Positions 56,715 to 64,000 of a DNA stretch of 64,000 nt are shown in pieces. Position 1 is the first letter of the stretch. Every line of letters begins with the position of its first letter. The DNA comes from Microbacterium sulfonylureivorans (GTDB taxonomy: Bacteria > Actinomycetota > Actinomycetes > Actinomycetales > Microbacteriaceae). Position numbers and translations under genes: made by a program. The notes under the pieces were generated by a model. That model saw only the letters and a program-made list of their open reading frames with translations, was not told where the DNA came from and did no database searches. The DNA is taken from the NCBI RefSeq assembly GCF_003999995.1, contig NZ_RJAD01000002.1, positions 248,001 through 312,000 of the forward strand, written 5' to 3'.

Positions 56715-57251
56715 ATGACGATCTCCGAAGACGCCGCGGTCCTCGCCGTCGGCGGCCGCACGCCCGACATCGACCCCAGCGCGTTCGTCGCATCGGGCGC
56801 CCGCGTGATCGGCGCGGTCACCCTGGGCGAGGGTGCAAGCGTCTGGTACAACGCGGTGCTGCGCGGCGACAGCGACGCGATCACGGTCGGTGACGGCAGC
56901 AACCTGCAGGACAACGTGTCGGTGCACGTGGATGCCGGGCATCCGGTCGTGATCGGACGCGATGTGTCGGTCGGCCACAACGCGGTCGTCCACGGCTGCA
57001 CGATCGGCGACGGCTCGCTCATCGGCATGGGGAGCGTCGTCCTCTCCGGCGCGGTCATCGGAGACGGATGCCTCGTCGCGGCGGGCGCCGTCGTGCTCGA
57101 GGGCACGCTCGTCCCGGCAGGATCGCTGGTCGCCGGCGTCCCCGCCAAGGTGCGTCGCGAGCTGACCGCCGAGGAGCGCGAGGGGATCCTCCGCAACGCG
57201 CAGACCTATCGTGCGCATCTCGCTGCCCACGAGACGGCGACGCCCGCGTAA
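56715..57251 (+). CDS. Gamma-class carbonic anhydrase-like protein
   Basis: A 178-residue left-handed beta-helix built from hexapeptide repeats (AVTLGEGASVWYNAVLRGD, and so on). His71 (SVHVDAG), His88 (VGHNAVV) and His93 (VHGC) are positioned as the three zinc ligands of the CamH/YrdA-type gamma carbonic anhydrases. A C-terminal helix follows from about residue 145. It probably hydrates CO2, although many YrdA-like members have weak or no measured activity. It lies 22 bases after the acyltransferase gene but has its own promoter. Confidence 0.88.
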   Translation: MTISEDAAVLAVGGRTPDIDPSAFVASGARVIGAVTLGEGASVWYNAVLRGDSDAITVGDGSNLQDNVSVHVDAGHPVVIGRDVSVGHNAVVHGCTIGDGSLIGMGSVVLSGAVIGDGCLVAAGAVVLEGTLVPAGSLVAGVPAKVRRELTAEEREGILRNAQTYRAHLAAHETATPA

Positions 57252-57281
57252 CGACGTCCCGGCTCGCGCGTCGAACACGGG

Positions 57282-58199
57282 TCAAGGGGCGGGGGCGTCG
57301 CCCTTCGGAGCCGGGTGGTGCTTGCCGCGATGCACCTCATACAGACGCACGTGGCCGGGCCAGGCCGGATCGTTGACGATCGGCTTGTCGTCCATGAAGA
57401 GACGGATGAGGTGCGCCAGCTGGTCGGGATGACTGAAGTTGATCGCGTGGGCGGCCCCCTCGAGGAGGACGACGAGCACGTGGCTGTCCGTCTGGCTCGC
57501 GATCTCGTCGACCCGGTGCGCGTGGGGAAGCAGGGGATCGCGTTCGCCGAGCACCACCAGCGTGGGGATCTTCATCTCGAGCAGACGCTTGAGCGACGGG
57601 TACTGCGTGAGGGCACGGAAGAGGCGCATGGTGCTGGGCACGCCGAATCGCACGTAGTCGGGCACGGCGACCTTCGCCATCCGGGTGGGCTCGCGTGGAG
57701 CATCCTTCCCCAGCTGCCCCATGGCCCGGCGCAGCGGCTGGTTGTAGAGCCCGCCGGCGGGGGAGACCAGCACCGCGCGATCGATGCGCTCGGGGTAGTG
57801 GTGGGCGAACTCGATGATGACCGGGCATCCCATCGAATTCCCGACGAGCGTCGCCTTCTCGACACCCCGATCGTCGAGGAAGTCCGCGGTGGCGTGCGCC
57901 AGGTCGGGGATGTCGAGCATGTCTCGCCGCTTGCCGCTTCGGCCGAACCCCGGAAGGTCGGGCACGTACGTGTGGAAGTCGTCCGCGAGGCGCTCGGCCG
58001 TCGGCAGCAGGTAGCGGCCGGAGAGGCCGAATCCGTGAACGTGCGCCATGACTCGAGCGTCCGCAGGGGGGCGCGGCGACTCGCGGTAGAACACGTCGAC
58101 GTCGTCGATCCGAGTCCACTTCTCGGCGAGGCTCGACGCGGGGCGTCGCGGCAGCTTGCGCTCTTTCGGCGCTCCCGACGGGGATGTCGGCGTGCTCAT
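57282..58199 (-). CDS. Alpha/beta hydrolase
   Basis: A 305-residue cytoplasmic hydrolase. MAHVHGFGLSGRYL contains the oxyanion HG, VGNSMGCPVI the nucleophile Ser122, LVVLGERDPLLPHA the acid, and GAAHAINFSHPDQL the catalytic histidine. DLPGFGRSGK is the usual loop after strand 4. It resembles the meta-cleavage-product hydrolase and haloperoxidase group. The substrate is unknown. GAGGGAG precedes the ATG at 58199. Upstream in-frame starts lack such a site. It is convergent with the carbonic anhydrase gene. Confidence 0.87.
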   Translation of the reverse strand: MSTPTSPSGAPKERKLPRRPASSLAEKWTRIDDVDVFYRESPRPPADARVMAHVHGFGLSGRYLLPTAERLADDFHTYVPDLPGFGRSGKRRDMLDIPDLAHATADFLDDRGVEKATLVGNSMGCPVIIEFAHHYPERIDRAVLVSPAGGLYNQPLRRAMGQLGKDAPREPTRMAKVAVPDYVRFGVPSTMRLFRALTQYPSLKRLLEMKIPTLVVLGERDPLLPHAHRVDEIASQTDSHVLVVLLEGAAHAINFSHPDQLAHLIRLFMDDKPIVNDPAWPGHVRLYEVHRGKHHPAPKGDAPAP

Positions 58200-58311
58200 C
58201 GATGCTCCCTCACGTCCTGCCGGAACCGGCTCCTCTGCCGAATTCTGCACCCCCGGTGGGCCGCGGCGATAGTGCGAAACGGGTGATATCGACCGTCTTC
58301 CGTGCACGGGC

Positions 58312-58317
58312 GATACT
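58312..58317 (+). promoter_or_regulatory. Possible -10 element of the DMT permease gene
   Basis: GATACT seven bases before the GTG at 58325. Deviates from TANNNT at the first base. Confidence 0.4.
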
Positions 58318-58324
58318 GGTCAGT

Positions 58325-59371
58325 GTGAAGAGTCTCCGTCACGTCGGGGTGCAGGCGGCGATCGCCTCGGCGGTGCTGTTCGGTGCGGGGACGCCGTTTG
58401 CGAAGCTGCTGCTCGGAGAAGTGAGCCCGTGGCTGCTCGCCGGGCTCCTCTACACCGGCTCGGGGCTCGGCCTGACGGTGTGGCGACTGATGCGCCGCGC
58501 GCCGCGCGTCCGCATCGAGCGTCGCGAGGTGCTGCCGCTCGTCGGCGCCGTGTTCTTCGGTGGAATGGCGGCGCCTGTGCTGCTCATGGTGGGGCTGGCG
58601 AACATGCCGGCATCCGGGGCATCCCTGCTTCTGAACGCCGAGGCCGTGTTCACCGCCGCGCTCGCGTGGTTCGTGTTCCACGAGAACGTCGACCGGCGGA
58701 TCGCCCTGGGCATGGTCGCGATCGTGGCCGGCGCGGTGGTGCTCGGTGTGTCGGCCGATGCCGCGTTCGGATCACCGTGGCCCGCGCTGGCGATCCTCGG
58801 CGCCTGCCTGTGCTGGGGGCTCGACAACAACCTCACGCGCATGGTCGCGCTCAACGACGCGACCTGGCTCGCGGCCGTGAAGGGCTCGGTCGCCGGGCCC
58901 GTCAACCTCGTGCTCGCATTCCTCCTCGGGGCCACGCTGCCCGTGGCGGGCGTGGTCGCCGGCGCGATGGTGATCGGCCTCTTCGCGTACGGCGTCTCGC
59001 TCGCGCTCTTCATCGTGGCGATGCGACACATCGGCACGGCGCGCGCCGGCGCGTACTTCTCGGTCGCACCGTTCTTCGGTGCGCTGATCGCGGTGCTCCT
59101 CGGCGAGCCGCTCACGTGGCCGCTTGCGATCGCGGCCGCTCTCATGGCGCTCGGCGTGTGGCTGCATCTCACCGAGCGTCACGAGCACGAGCACACCCAC
59201 GCGGCTGTCGTACACGACCACTCGCACACGCACGACCTGCACCACGAGCACGAGCACGCGGACGGGATGCCCGTGCCGGCAGGCTCATGGCACCGCCACG
59301 AGCACGAGCACGCGCAGGTCACCCACACGCACGAGCACTACCCGGACGCCCACCACCGTCATCGGCACTGA
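58325..59371 (+). CDS. DMT/EamA permease with a His-rich C-terminal tail
   Basis: A 348-residue inner-membrane transporter. Residues 1-284 have about ten membrane segments in two EamA repeats (IASAVLFGAGTPFAKLLL, NAEAVFTAALAWFVFHENV, YFSVAPFFGALIAVLLGEPL), as in drug/metabolite exporters. Residues 285-348 are an added cytoplasmic tail with 23 histidines in 64 residues, arranged as HEHEHTH and HDHSHTH clusters. Similar His-rich stretches occur in zinc, nickel and cobalt carriers and in metallochaperones, so a metal-linked role is likely, but the EamA family as such does not imply it. The start GTG is supported by GATACT seven bases upstream. Confidence 0.88.
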   Translation: MKSLRHVGVQAAIASAVLFGAGTPFAKLLLGEVSPWLLAGLLYTGSGLGLTVWRLMRRAPRVRIERREVLPLVGAVFFGGMAAPVLLMVGLANMPASGASLLLNAEAVFTAALAWFVFHENVDRRIALGMVAIVAGAVVLGVSADAAFGSPWPALAILGACLCWGLDNNLTRMVALNDATWLAAVKGSVAGPVNLVLAFLLGATLPVAGVVAGAMVIGLFAYGVSLALFIVAMRHIGTARAGAYFSVAPFFGALIAVLLGEPLTWPLAIAAALMALGVWLHLTERHEHEHTHAAVVHDHSHTHDLHHEHEHADGMPVPAGSWHRHEHEHAQVTHTHEHYPDAHHRHRH

Positions 59372-59444
59372 TCCCGCCCGCGTTCCGGTCTGCGCCGAGC
59401 GCCCCACTGGACGGTCTCGACGACGGGTCTGCGCACCCTGCGCC

Positions 59445-60875
59445 TCAGCCCTCCGGAGTGGGCGCCGGCGGATGCAGCGTCGACCGCACGAGCTCCTTGA
59501 TGTACGCCCAGTCCGGCTGGCTCTCGTCGATGCCGCCGTCGGGTGTCAGCTCGATCGTCGCCACCTCCTGCTCCCTGGCCTTCAGCGCGAGGTCGAGGAG
59601 CGTGGGGATGAACGAATGCGGCACGTCGGTGCTCACGAGATCGGCACCGGCATCGGCGACCTCCTGGAACCGCGTGAGCACGACCTGCGGGGTGAACTGC
59701 GCGAGGATCGCCTGCTGCAGCTCACGCTGGCGTCGCATGCGGTCGAAGTCGCTGGTGGTGTGGCGGGAACGCGCGTACCACTGCGCCGTGTGGCCGTCCA
59801 TGCGCTGGGTGCCGGGCTCGATCCAGCCTTCGACCCATTCCTCGAACGGTTCGCCGGTGTAGCCCGGTCCGCCGATCGCGAGACGCTCCTTCACGGTGAT
59901 CTCGACGCCGCCCAGCGCATCTATGAGCGCCTCGAAGGCGTGCATGTCGATCGTCACGTAGTACGGGATCTCGATGCCGAGAATCCCCTCCGCCGCGTCC
60001 TTGGTCGCCTCGATGCCCGGTGCCGAGCCGTTTTCGACGGCGTCGGGGTAGAGAAGATTGCCGTCCTGACAGACCTCGACCTCGGTGTTCAGCTGGTTGA
60101 TGCCGCTTCCCCAGCCGCACGTCGCGTCGGCGTGGCCCTCGTGCCCGTTCGGATACCGGTCCTGCATGGGACCCGCGGCGAAGGGGAAGCCGGGCATGTC
60201 ACGAGGGAACCCCGTGATGGTCGTCGCCCCCGTCTCGGCATTGACCGACACGACCGAGATGCTGTCGAACCGCCTCGAGTCGCGGCTGCCGCCGCTGTCG
60301 GCACCGAGCAGGAGCACGTTGTAGTACCCGTCGGACGGCTCGACGGTCGGACCGCTCGCGCCGAAGATCGCCCCGAGGGTGTCGCGCGTCGCGCCCGCGA
60401 CGTTCGCCGCGTGCACCGCAGTGCCGCTCGCGACGACGAGCAGGACGACGGATGTCGCGGCGATGCCGAAGCGCGCACGTGTGCCGGTCCTCACCAGGCG
60501 GACGAGGCGGAGGGTGTCGATCGTGAGCACCACCCAGAGCACGGCATAGGCGATGAGGAGCCCCTGGGCGAGAAGCAGGACGAACCAGTTCGTCGCGATC
60601 GCGAGGAACACCGACCGCCCCAGCAGCGCGGACAGCAGGGCCGCGATCGCGAGTGTCCACATCACGAGCGTCGAGACGACGCCGATGCGTCCGAGCCGAC
60701 GATTGCCGGCGAGCACCTGCGCCGAGCCGGGAACGAGGAAGTTCAGCACGACGAGCCACCACCCGCGGCGGGTCATCACGGCGCGGGACGAGGCATCCGG
60801 ATACCGCATCGGCCGCTTCCGAGCGACGGGAGCAGACGACCGAGCGGTAGGGCGTGGCGGGGCCATCGTGCTCAC
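59445..60875 (-). CDS. LytR-CpsA-Psr (LCP) family ligase
   Basis: A 476-residue membrane enzyme that attaches polyprenyl-linked glycopolymers to peptidoglycan. The N-terminal 155 residues contain about four membrane segments, beginning NFLVPGSAQVLAGNRRLG, a TM2-like motif, instead of the single anchor typical of LCP proteins. The LCP domain shows NVLLLGADSGGSRDSRRFDSISVV, TGFPRDMPG with the phosphate-binding arginine, LGGVEITV, and the conserved YARSRHTTSDFDRMRRQRELQQAI. The GTG at 60875 follows GAGGAG by five bases. The function in actinobacteria is teichoic acid or arabinogalactan-like ligation. Confidence 0.92.
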   Translation of the reverse strand: MSTMAPPRPTARSSAPVARKRPMRYPDASSRAVMTRRGWWLVVLNFLVPGSAQVLAGNRRLGRIGVVSTLVMWTLAIAALLSALLGRSVFLAIATNWFVLLLAQGLLIAYAVLWVVLTIDTLRLVRLVRTGTRARFGIAATSVVLLVVASGTAVHAANVAGATRDTLGAIFGASGPTVEPSDGYYNVLLLGADSGGSRDSRRFDSISVVSVNAETGATTITGFPRDMPGFPFAAGPMQDRYPNGHEGHADATCGWGSGINQLNTEVEVCQDGNLLYPDAVENGSAPGIEATKDAAEGILGIEIPYYVTIDMHAFEALIDALGGVEITVKERLAIGGPGYTGEPFEEWVEGWIEPGTQRMDGHTAQWYARSRHTTSDFDRMRRQRELQQAILAQFTPQVVLTRFQEVADAGADLVSTDVPHSFIPTLLDLALKAREQEVATIELTPDGGIDESQPDWAYIKELVRSTLHPPAPTPEG

Positions 60876-61014
60876 GGCGACTCCTCGGGCCGCGGGTTCT
60901 TCTCCTCGGAACCCTCGGTGGACGCAGTCACGCGCCAAGGCTAGGCGCCGAGTCCGGAGGATCCCGGTAGCGGCACGGCGTATCGGCTCGATGGATCGCC
61001 GTGGGTCGAATCAG

Positions 61015-61088
61015 TGGAGGGGATGACGGGAATCGAACCCGCACCATCAGTTTGGAAGACTGAGGCTCTACCATTGAGCTACATCCCC
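61015..61088 (-). tRNA. tRNA-Gly (TCC)
   Basis: Cloverleaf with acceptor GGGGATG/CATCCCC, D-arm GCTC...GAGC, anticodon loop CTTCCAA giving TCC, T-loop TTCGATT, discriminator T73 and encoded CCA (61015-61017). TACGAT at 61115-61120 on the minus strand is a candidate -10. Confidence 0.95.
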
Positions 61089-61187
61089 GTGCGCCCGCTG
61101 ACGGGCACCGACCAATCGTAGTACATGGTGGCCGTCATCCCGCTCCCCACGTCAGCCCCGACGCGCGGCTGACGTAAGGAGCCGATC

Positions 61188-61565
61188 ATGGCACGCACGG
61201 GCAAGGACGTCGTCGAGGCGCTGATCGCCACGCTCAACGCGAACGACGTGGCCGGCATGGACGACCTGTTCCATGACGACGCGGTGATGGAGTGGCCCCA
61301 ATCGGGGGAGCGGATCGTCGGCGCCGACAACAGGCGCGCGATCTACGGCGCATTCCCGCAGCTTCCCAAGATCTCGCCCCGTCGCCTCACGGGCGACGGC
61401 GACCTCTGGGTCGCCGAGGCCGATCTCGACTACGGCGACGGCGATCCGTACCAGACCGTGTTCATCTTCGAGCTGCGCGACGGGCGCATCGCGAAGGAGA
61501 CCGCGTACTGGACGAAGCCGTTCCCGGCTCCCGACTGGCGCGCCCAGTGGGTCGAGCGGATCTAG
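61188..61565 (+). CDS. SnoaL/NTF2-like protein
   Basis: A 125-residue cone-fold protein. The N-terminal helix (VVEALIATLNANDVAGMDDLFHDDAVMEWP), GADNRRAIYGAFPQLP, and the curved strands TVFIFELRDGRIAKETAYWTKPFPAPDW are the usual SnoaL-like pattern. Such proteins can be isomerases, hydrolases or binding proteins. No clear catalytic His-Asp pair is assignable, although FHDDAVMEW holds candidate residues. AAGGAG precedes the ATG by eight bases. It is a single gene between tRNA-Gly and tRNA-Pro. Function unknown. Confidence 0.8.
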   Translation: MARTGKDVVEALIATLNANDVAGMDDLFHDDAVMEWPQSGERIVGADNRRAIYGAFPQLPKISPRRLTGDGDLWVAEADLDYGDGDPYQTVFIFELRDGRIAKETAYWTKPFPAPDWRAQWVERI

Positions 61566-61620
61566 AGCGTCCCGCAGGGGCTCCCGAGGGTGCGCGCAGG
61601 CGACGGCCGGGTGCGTCGGC

Positions 61621-61626
61621 TAGACT
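61621..61626 (+). promoter_or_regulatory. -10 element of tRNA-Pro
   Basis: TAGACT, 41 bases before the tRNA-Pro 5' end, which leaves a short 5' leader for RNase P. Confidence 0.55.
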
Positions 61627-61667
61627 TCTCGGGGCCGAAACGGCGCACGCGTGCGTGCGAACCCGCC

Positions 61668-61741
61668 CGGGGCGTAGCTCAGCTTGGTAGAGCGCCCGCT
61701 TTGGGAGCGGGAGGTCGCAGGTTCAAATCCTGTCGCCCCGA
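61668..61741 (+). tRNA. tRNA-Pro (TGG)
   Basis: Cloverleaf with acceptor CGGGGCG/CGCCCCG, D-arm GCTC...GAGC, anticodon stem CCCGC/GCGGG with loop TTTGGGA giving TGG, T-loop TTCAAAT and discriminator A73. CCA is not encoded. Confidence 0.95.
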
Positions 61742-61822
61742 CATCACGGCCCCTCACAGAATTCCGACCCAGACCTTCAGCCGCGCATGCGCGCGCGGTC
61801 CGATAGAGGAGAACGAACAAGC

Positions 61823-63244
61823 ATGGTGAACAGCACCGTCGAGAAGCTCAGCCCGACCCGGGTGAAGCTGCACATCACGGTCACGCCCGACGAGCTCAAG
61901 CCGAGCATCGCCCACGCGTACGAGCACATCGCGCAGGACGTGCAGATCCCCGGCTTCCGCAAGGGCAAGGTCCCCGCGCCGATCATCGATCAGCGCATCG
62001 GGCGCACCGCCGTGCTCGAGCACGCCGTGAGCGAGGGTCTCGACACGTTCTACCGCCAGGCCGTCGAGGCCAACGAGCTCCGCGTGCTGGGTCGTCCCAG
62101 CGCCGAGGTGACCGAGTGGCCGGCCGAGAAGGACTTCTCGGGCGACCTCAAGGTCGAGGTCGAGGTCGACGTCCGCCCCGAGTTCGAGCTGCCCGCCTTC
62201 GAAGGCACCACCGTCGAGGTCGACGCGGTCGAGGTCGACGAGTCGGCCATCGACGCCGAGCTCGACCGTCTCCGCAGCCGTTTCGGCACCCTCGTCACCG
62301 TGGACCGCCCCGCGGCCACCGGCGATTTCGTCGAGCTCGACCTGGTCGCCACGATCGACGGCGCCGAGATCGACCGCGCCGAGGGCGTGTCGTACGAGGT
62401 CGGCTCCGGCGAGCTCCTCGAAGGCATCGACGAGGCCATCGACTCCCTCACCGCGGGCGAGGACACGACGTTCCGCTCGAAGCTCGTGGGCGGCGACCAC
62501 GCCGGTGAAGAGGCTGAGGTCGCGGTCGTCGTCAAGGCCGTCAAGGAGCGCGAGCTTCCCGAGGCCGACGACGACTTCGCACAGATCGCGAGCGAGTTCG
62601 ACACGATCGGCGAACTGCGCGACAGCCTCAAGGACCGCGTCGGCGAGCAGTCCGTGTTCACGCAGGGCTCGGCTGCGCGCGACAAGCTGATCGAGCTGCT
62701 GCTCGAGCAGGTCGAGATCCCCGTGCCGCCGCAGCTCATCGAGGACGAGGTGCACAACCACCTCGAGGGCGAAGGCCGTCTCGAGGACGACGTGCACCGC
62801 GCCGAGGTGGCCGAGGCCAGCGAGAAGCAGTTCAAGACGCAGATGCTGCTCGACGCGATCGCCGAGAAGGTCAACGTCCAGGTTTCGCAGGACGAGCTCA
62901 CCCAGTACCTCGTGCAGTCGGCCGCTCAGTACGGCATGGCGCCGCAGGACTTCGTGAACGCGCTGCAGGAGGGCAACCAGCTCCCCGCCATGATCGGCGA
63001 GGTCGCGCGCAACAAGGCCCTCGCGGTCGCGCTCGGCAAGGTCACCGTCGTCGACACCAACGGCAAGACCGTCGACCTCACCGGCTTCGTCGCCGTCGAG
63101 GACGAAGAAGAGGTCGTCGAGGAGGCGCAGGAGATCGCGGATGCCGCAGCCGACGCCGACGCCGTGATCGAGGCCGAAGAGGCCGAGAAGAAGCCCGCCA
63201 AGAAGGCCCCGGCCAAGAAGAAGGCCGCCGCCGACAAGGAGTAG
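61823..63244 (+). CDS. tig: Trigger factor
   Basis: A ribosome-bound chaperone and prolyl isomerase of 473 residues. The ribosome-docking signature PGFRKGKVP is at about residues 42-50. The FKBP-like domain (about 150-250) and the helical C-terminal arms with [13 protein letters not shown] follow. After the usual end the protein carries an acidic stretch and a lysine/alanine tail ([17 protein letters not shown]), absent from E. coli TF. AGAGGAG lies 11 bases before the ATG. Two genes downstream is clpP, the conserved tig-clpP order of bacteria, but here a TPR gene and a terminator lie between. Confidence 0.96.
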   Translation: MVNSTVEKLSPTRVKLHITVTPDELKPSIAHAYEHIAQDVQIPGFRKGKVPAPIIDQRIGRTAVLEHAVSEGLDTFYRQAVEANELRVLGRPSAEVTEWPAEKDFSGDLKVEVEVDVRPEFELPAFEGTTVEVDAVEVDESAIDAELDRLRSRFGTLVTVDRPAATGDFVELDLVATIDGAEIDRAEGVSYEVGSGELLEGIDEAIDSLTAGEDTTFRSKLVGGDHAGEEAEVAVVVKAVKERELPEADDDFAQIASEFDTIGELRDSLKDRVGEQSVFTQGSAARDKLIELLLEQVEIPVPPQLIEDEVHNHLEGEGRLEDDVHRAEVAEASEKQFKTQMLLDAIAEKVNVQVSQDELTQYLVQSAAQYGMAPQDFVNALQEGNQLPAMIGEVARNKALAVALGKVTVVDTNGKTVDLTGFVAVEDEEEVVEEAQEIADAAADADAVIEAEEAEKKPAKKAPAKKKAAADKE

Positions 63245-63263
63245 TCGCTGCTCGGCAGCGATC

Positions 63264-63296
63264 AGGGGACGGATGCCGCGGCATTCGTCCCCTTCT
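63264..63296 (+). terminator. tig terminator
   Basis: Near-perfect palindrome with arms at 63265-63278 and 63279-63292, followed by TTCTTC. It ends 18 bases before the next start, so termination may be partial. It contains CGGATGCCG. Confidence 0.7.
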
Positions 63297-63314
63297 TCAT
63301 CGAGGAGGACGGAC

Positions 63315-63806
63315 ATGACCGACGACTGGAGCACGCGGCTCGCTGCGGCGTGGGCCGATGACGCGCTGGACGACCTGCAGCGGGTGGCTGCGATCGACGT
63401 CCTCGCGGCGGAGCTGCCCGAGGGGGACGCGAGGGCGCTGTTCGAGCGGGCAGGGGCGCGCGACTCCGCCGGCATGGAGGGAGAGGCCGAGCCGCTGTAT
63501 CGCGCGGCTCTCGCCGCCGGACTCGACGACGAGCTCCGCCCGCAGGCGGTGATCCAGCTCGCGAGCACGATCCGCAACCTCGGTGCGCTCGACGAGTCCC
63601 TCGCGCTCCTGCGCGCCGAGTACGAGCGCGATCCGCGCTCGCCCCTCCACGACGCCGCGGCCGCCTTCTACGCACTCGCGCTCGTGTCTTCGGGCGACGC
63701 CGTGCGCGCGGCATCCATCGCCCTCACCGCGCTCGCGCCGCACCTGCCGCTCTACACGCGTTCGGTCACCGGTTACGCGCGCGAGCTCGTCGACCCGGAG
63801 GCTTGA
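63315..63806 (+). CDS. Small TPR-type protein
   Basis: A 163-residue all-helical protein with tetratricopeptide-like repeats of the TPR_5 type (EGEAEPLYRAALAAGLDD, AVIQLASTIRNLGALDESLALLRAEYERDP, AAAFYALALVSSGDAVRAASIAL). TPR domains bind partner proteins or peptides, and no enzyme motif is present. GGAGGAC precedes the ATG. Its position between tig and clpP hints at a quality-control partner role, but this is inference only. Confidence 0.82.
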   Translation: MTDDWSTRLAAAWADDALDDLQRVAAIDVLAAELPEGDARALFERAGARDSAGMEGEAEPLYRAALAAGLDDELRPQAVIQLASTIRNLGALDESLALLRAEYERDPRSPLHDAAAAFYALALVSSGDAVRAASIALTALAPHLPLYTRSVTGYARELVDPEA

Positions 63807-63821
63807 TCTGCCCAGGGCGAA

Positions 63822-63855
63822 CACGGGCGGGTCGCCCGTGCCGCGCCGGTAGATT
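63822..63855 (+). promoter_or_regulatory. clpP promoter region with an inverted repeat
   Basis: CACGGGCG-GGT-CGCCCGTG (63822-63840) is a perfect eight-base inverted repeat that occupies the expected -35 region of the clpP -10 TAGATT (63850-63855). It could be an operator for a protease regulator of the ClgR type, or a weak terminator for the TPR gene. Confidence 0.45.
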
Positions 63856-63887
63856 CGTTCTCACGACCAAGGAATCAGGGAGTACAA

Positions 63888-64000
63888 ATGGCCGAACCAC
63901 TTGTCGCGACGAGCGTCTTCGACAGGCTGCTGAAGGACCGAATCATCTGGCTCGGGTCGGAGGTGCGGGACGACAACGCCAACGAGATCTGCGCGAAGAT
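63888..64000 (+). CDS. clpP: ATP-dependent Clp protease proteolytic subunit, 3' end cut by the window
   Basis: ClpP is the serine protease barrel of the Clp system. Only the first 37 residues are visible: [20 protein letters not shown], then [17 protein letters not shown], the start common to bacterial ClpP (R(I/L)(I/V)(F/W)LG...V.D..AN.I). The catalytic Ser-His-Asp triad lies beyond the window. AGGGAG precedes the ATG by six bases. Actinobacteria usually have a clpP1-clpP2 pair, so a second clpP is expected to follow. Confidence 0.9.
   Translation, partial: MAEPLVATSVFDRLLKDRIIWLGSEVRDDNANEICAK

Noticed and set aside
54479..57196. 905-codon minus-strand frame opposite the acyltransferase
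   Set aside because: Very rich in Arg, His, Asp and Glu with no domain; an antisense artefact of membrane-protein codons.
61782..61797. GC-rich palindrome CGCGCATGCGCG before tig as a regulatory site
   Set aside because: Alternating GC sequence of this kind is expected by chance at this base composition, and there is no second copy nearby.

Overview
The window is a stretch of ordinary chromosome from a high-G+C actinobacterium (about 70 % G+C judged by eye). Family Microbacteriaceae, probably Microbacterium or a close relative, is my best guess. This rests on pyrH-frr-cdsA-DivIVA gene order, a GlgE-type glycogen pathway, an actinobacterial ferrochelatase with candidate Fe-S cysteines, Orn, the ClpS-DUF2017 neighbourhood, and heavy use of leaderless starts behind a TANNNT -10 element. 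I see no insertion sequence, prophage, integrase, CRISPR array or restriction/toxin locus, and no gap above 300 bases without a gene.

Layout. 1-8.7 kb: pyrH (5' end missing), frr, cdsA, a tandem DivIVA-like protein, a secreted lysozyme-fold protein, a small Cys/His protein, a hydrolase, an AI-2E-type permease (minus strand), a membrane protein with an internal lipobox, and a thioredoxin-TPR protein. 8.7-15.2 kb: glycogen block on the minus strand (glgB, glgE, glgX). 15.2-28.9 kb: cysteine desulfurase, mnmA, ligA, a YciI protein, an SDR, an acyl-CoA ligase (minus), gatCAB, a Rid protein (minus), dinB, a GerW-like protein and a small P-loop protein. 28.8-31 kb: DUF2017, clpS, a zincin, tRNA-His, orn and tRNA-Arg on the minus strand. 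31-45 kb: YczE-type membrane protein divergent from its MocR regulator, an ssb paralogue, a lipoprotein, ettA, two thioesterases, an FAD dehydrogenase-globin-mscS operon and pepN. 45-54.4 kb: hemH, rpiB, a Fpg/Nei glycosylase, a PaiB-like protein, an amidohydrolase, a multicopper oxidase followed by a histidine kinase and response regulator, and dps. 54.5-64 kb: an acyltransferase, gamma carbonic anhydrase, a hydrolase, a DMT permease with a 64-residue His-rich tail, an LCP ligase, tRNA-Gly, a SnoaL-like protein, tRNA-Pro, tig, a TPR protein and the start of clpP.

How the genes work together. GlgE polymerises maltose-1-phosphate, GlgB branches the glucan and GlgX debranches it. The desulfurase and MnmA can form a sulfur relay to tRNA wobble uridine, and GatCAB supplies Gln/Asn-tRNA by transamidation. 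ClpS, trigger factor and ClpP belong to protein quality control. HemH, the globin and Dps concern heme and iron. The multicopper oxidase shares a transcript with a sensor kinase.

I did not find a convincing undescribed multi-gene system. The signals most worth a second look are the leaderless promoter pattern (17 starts), symmetric -10 elements between divergent genes, the compact MocR/YczE operator region, the fused membrane/lipoprotein gene, the His-rich DMT exporter, and an over-represented GGATGC/GCATCC hexamer that also sits in two terminator stems.
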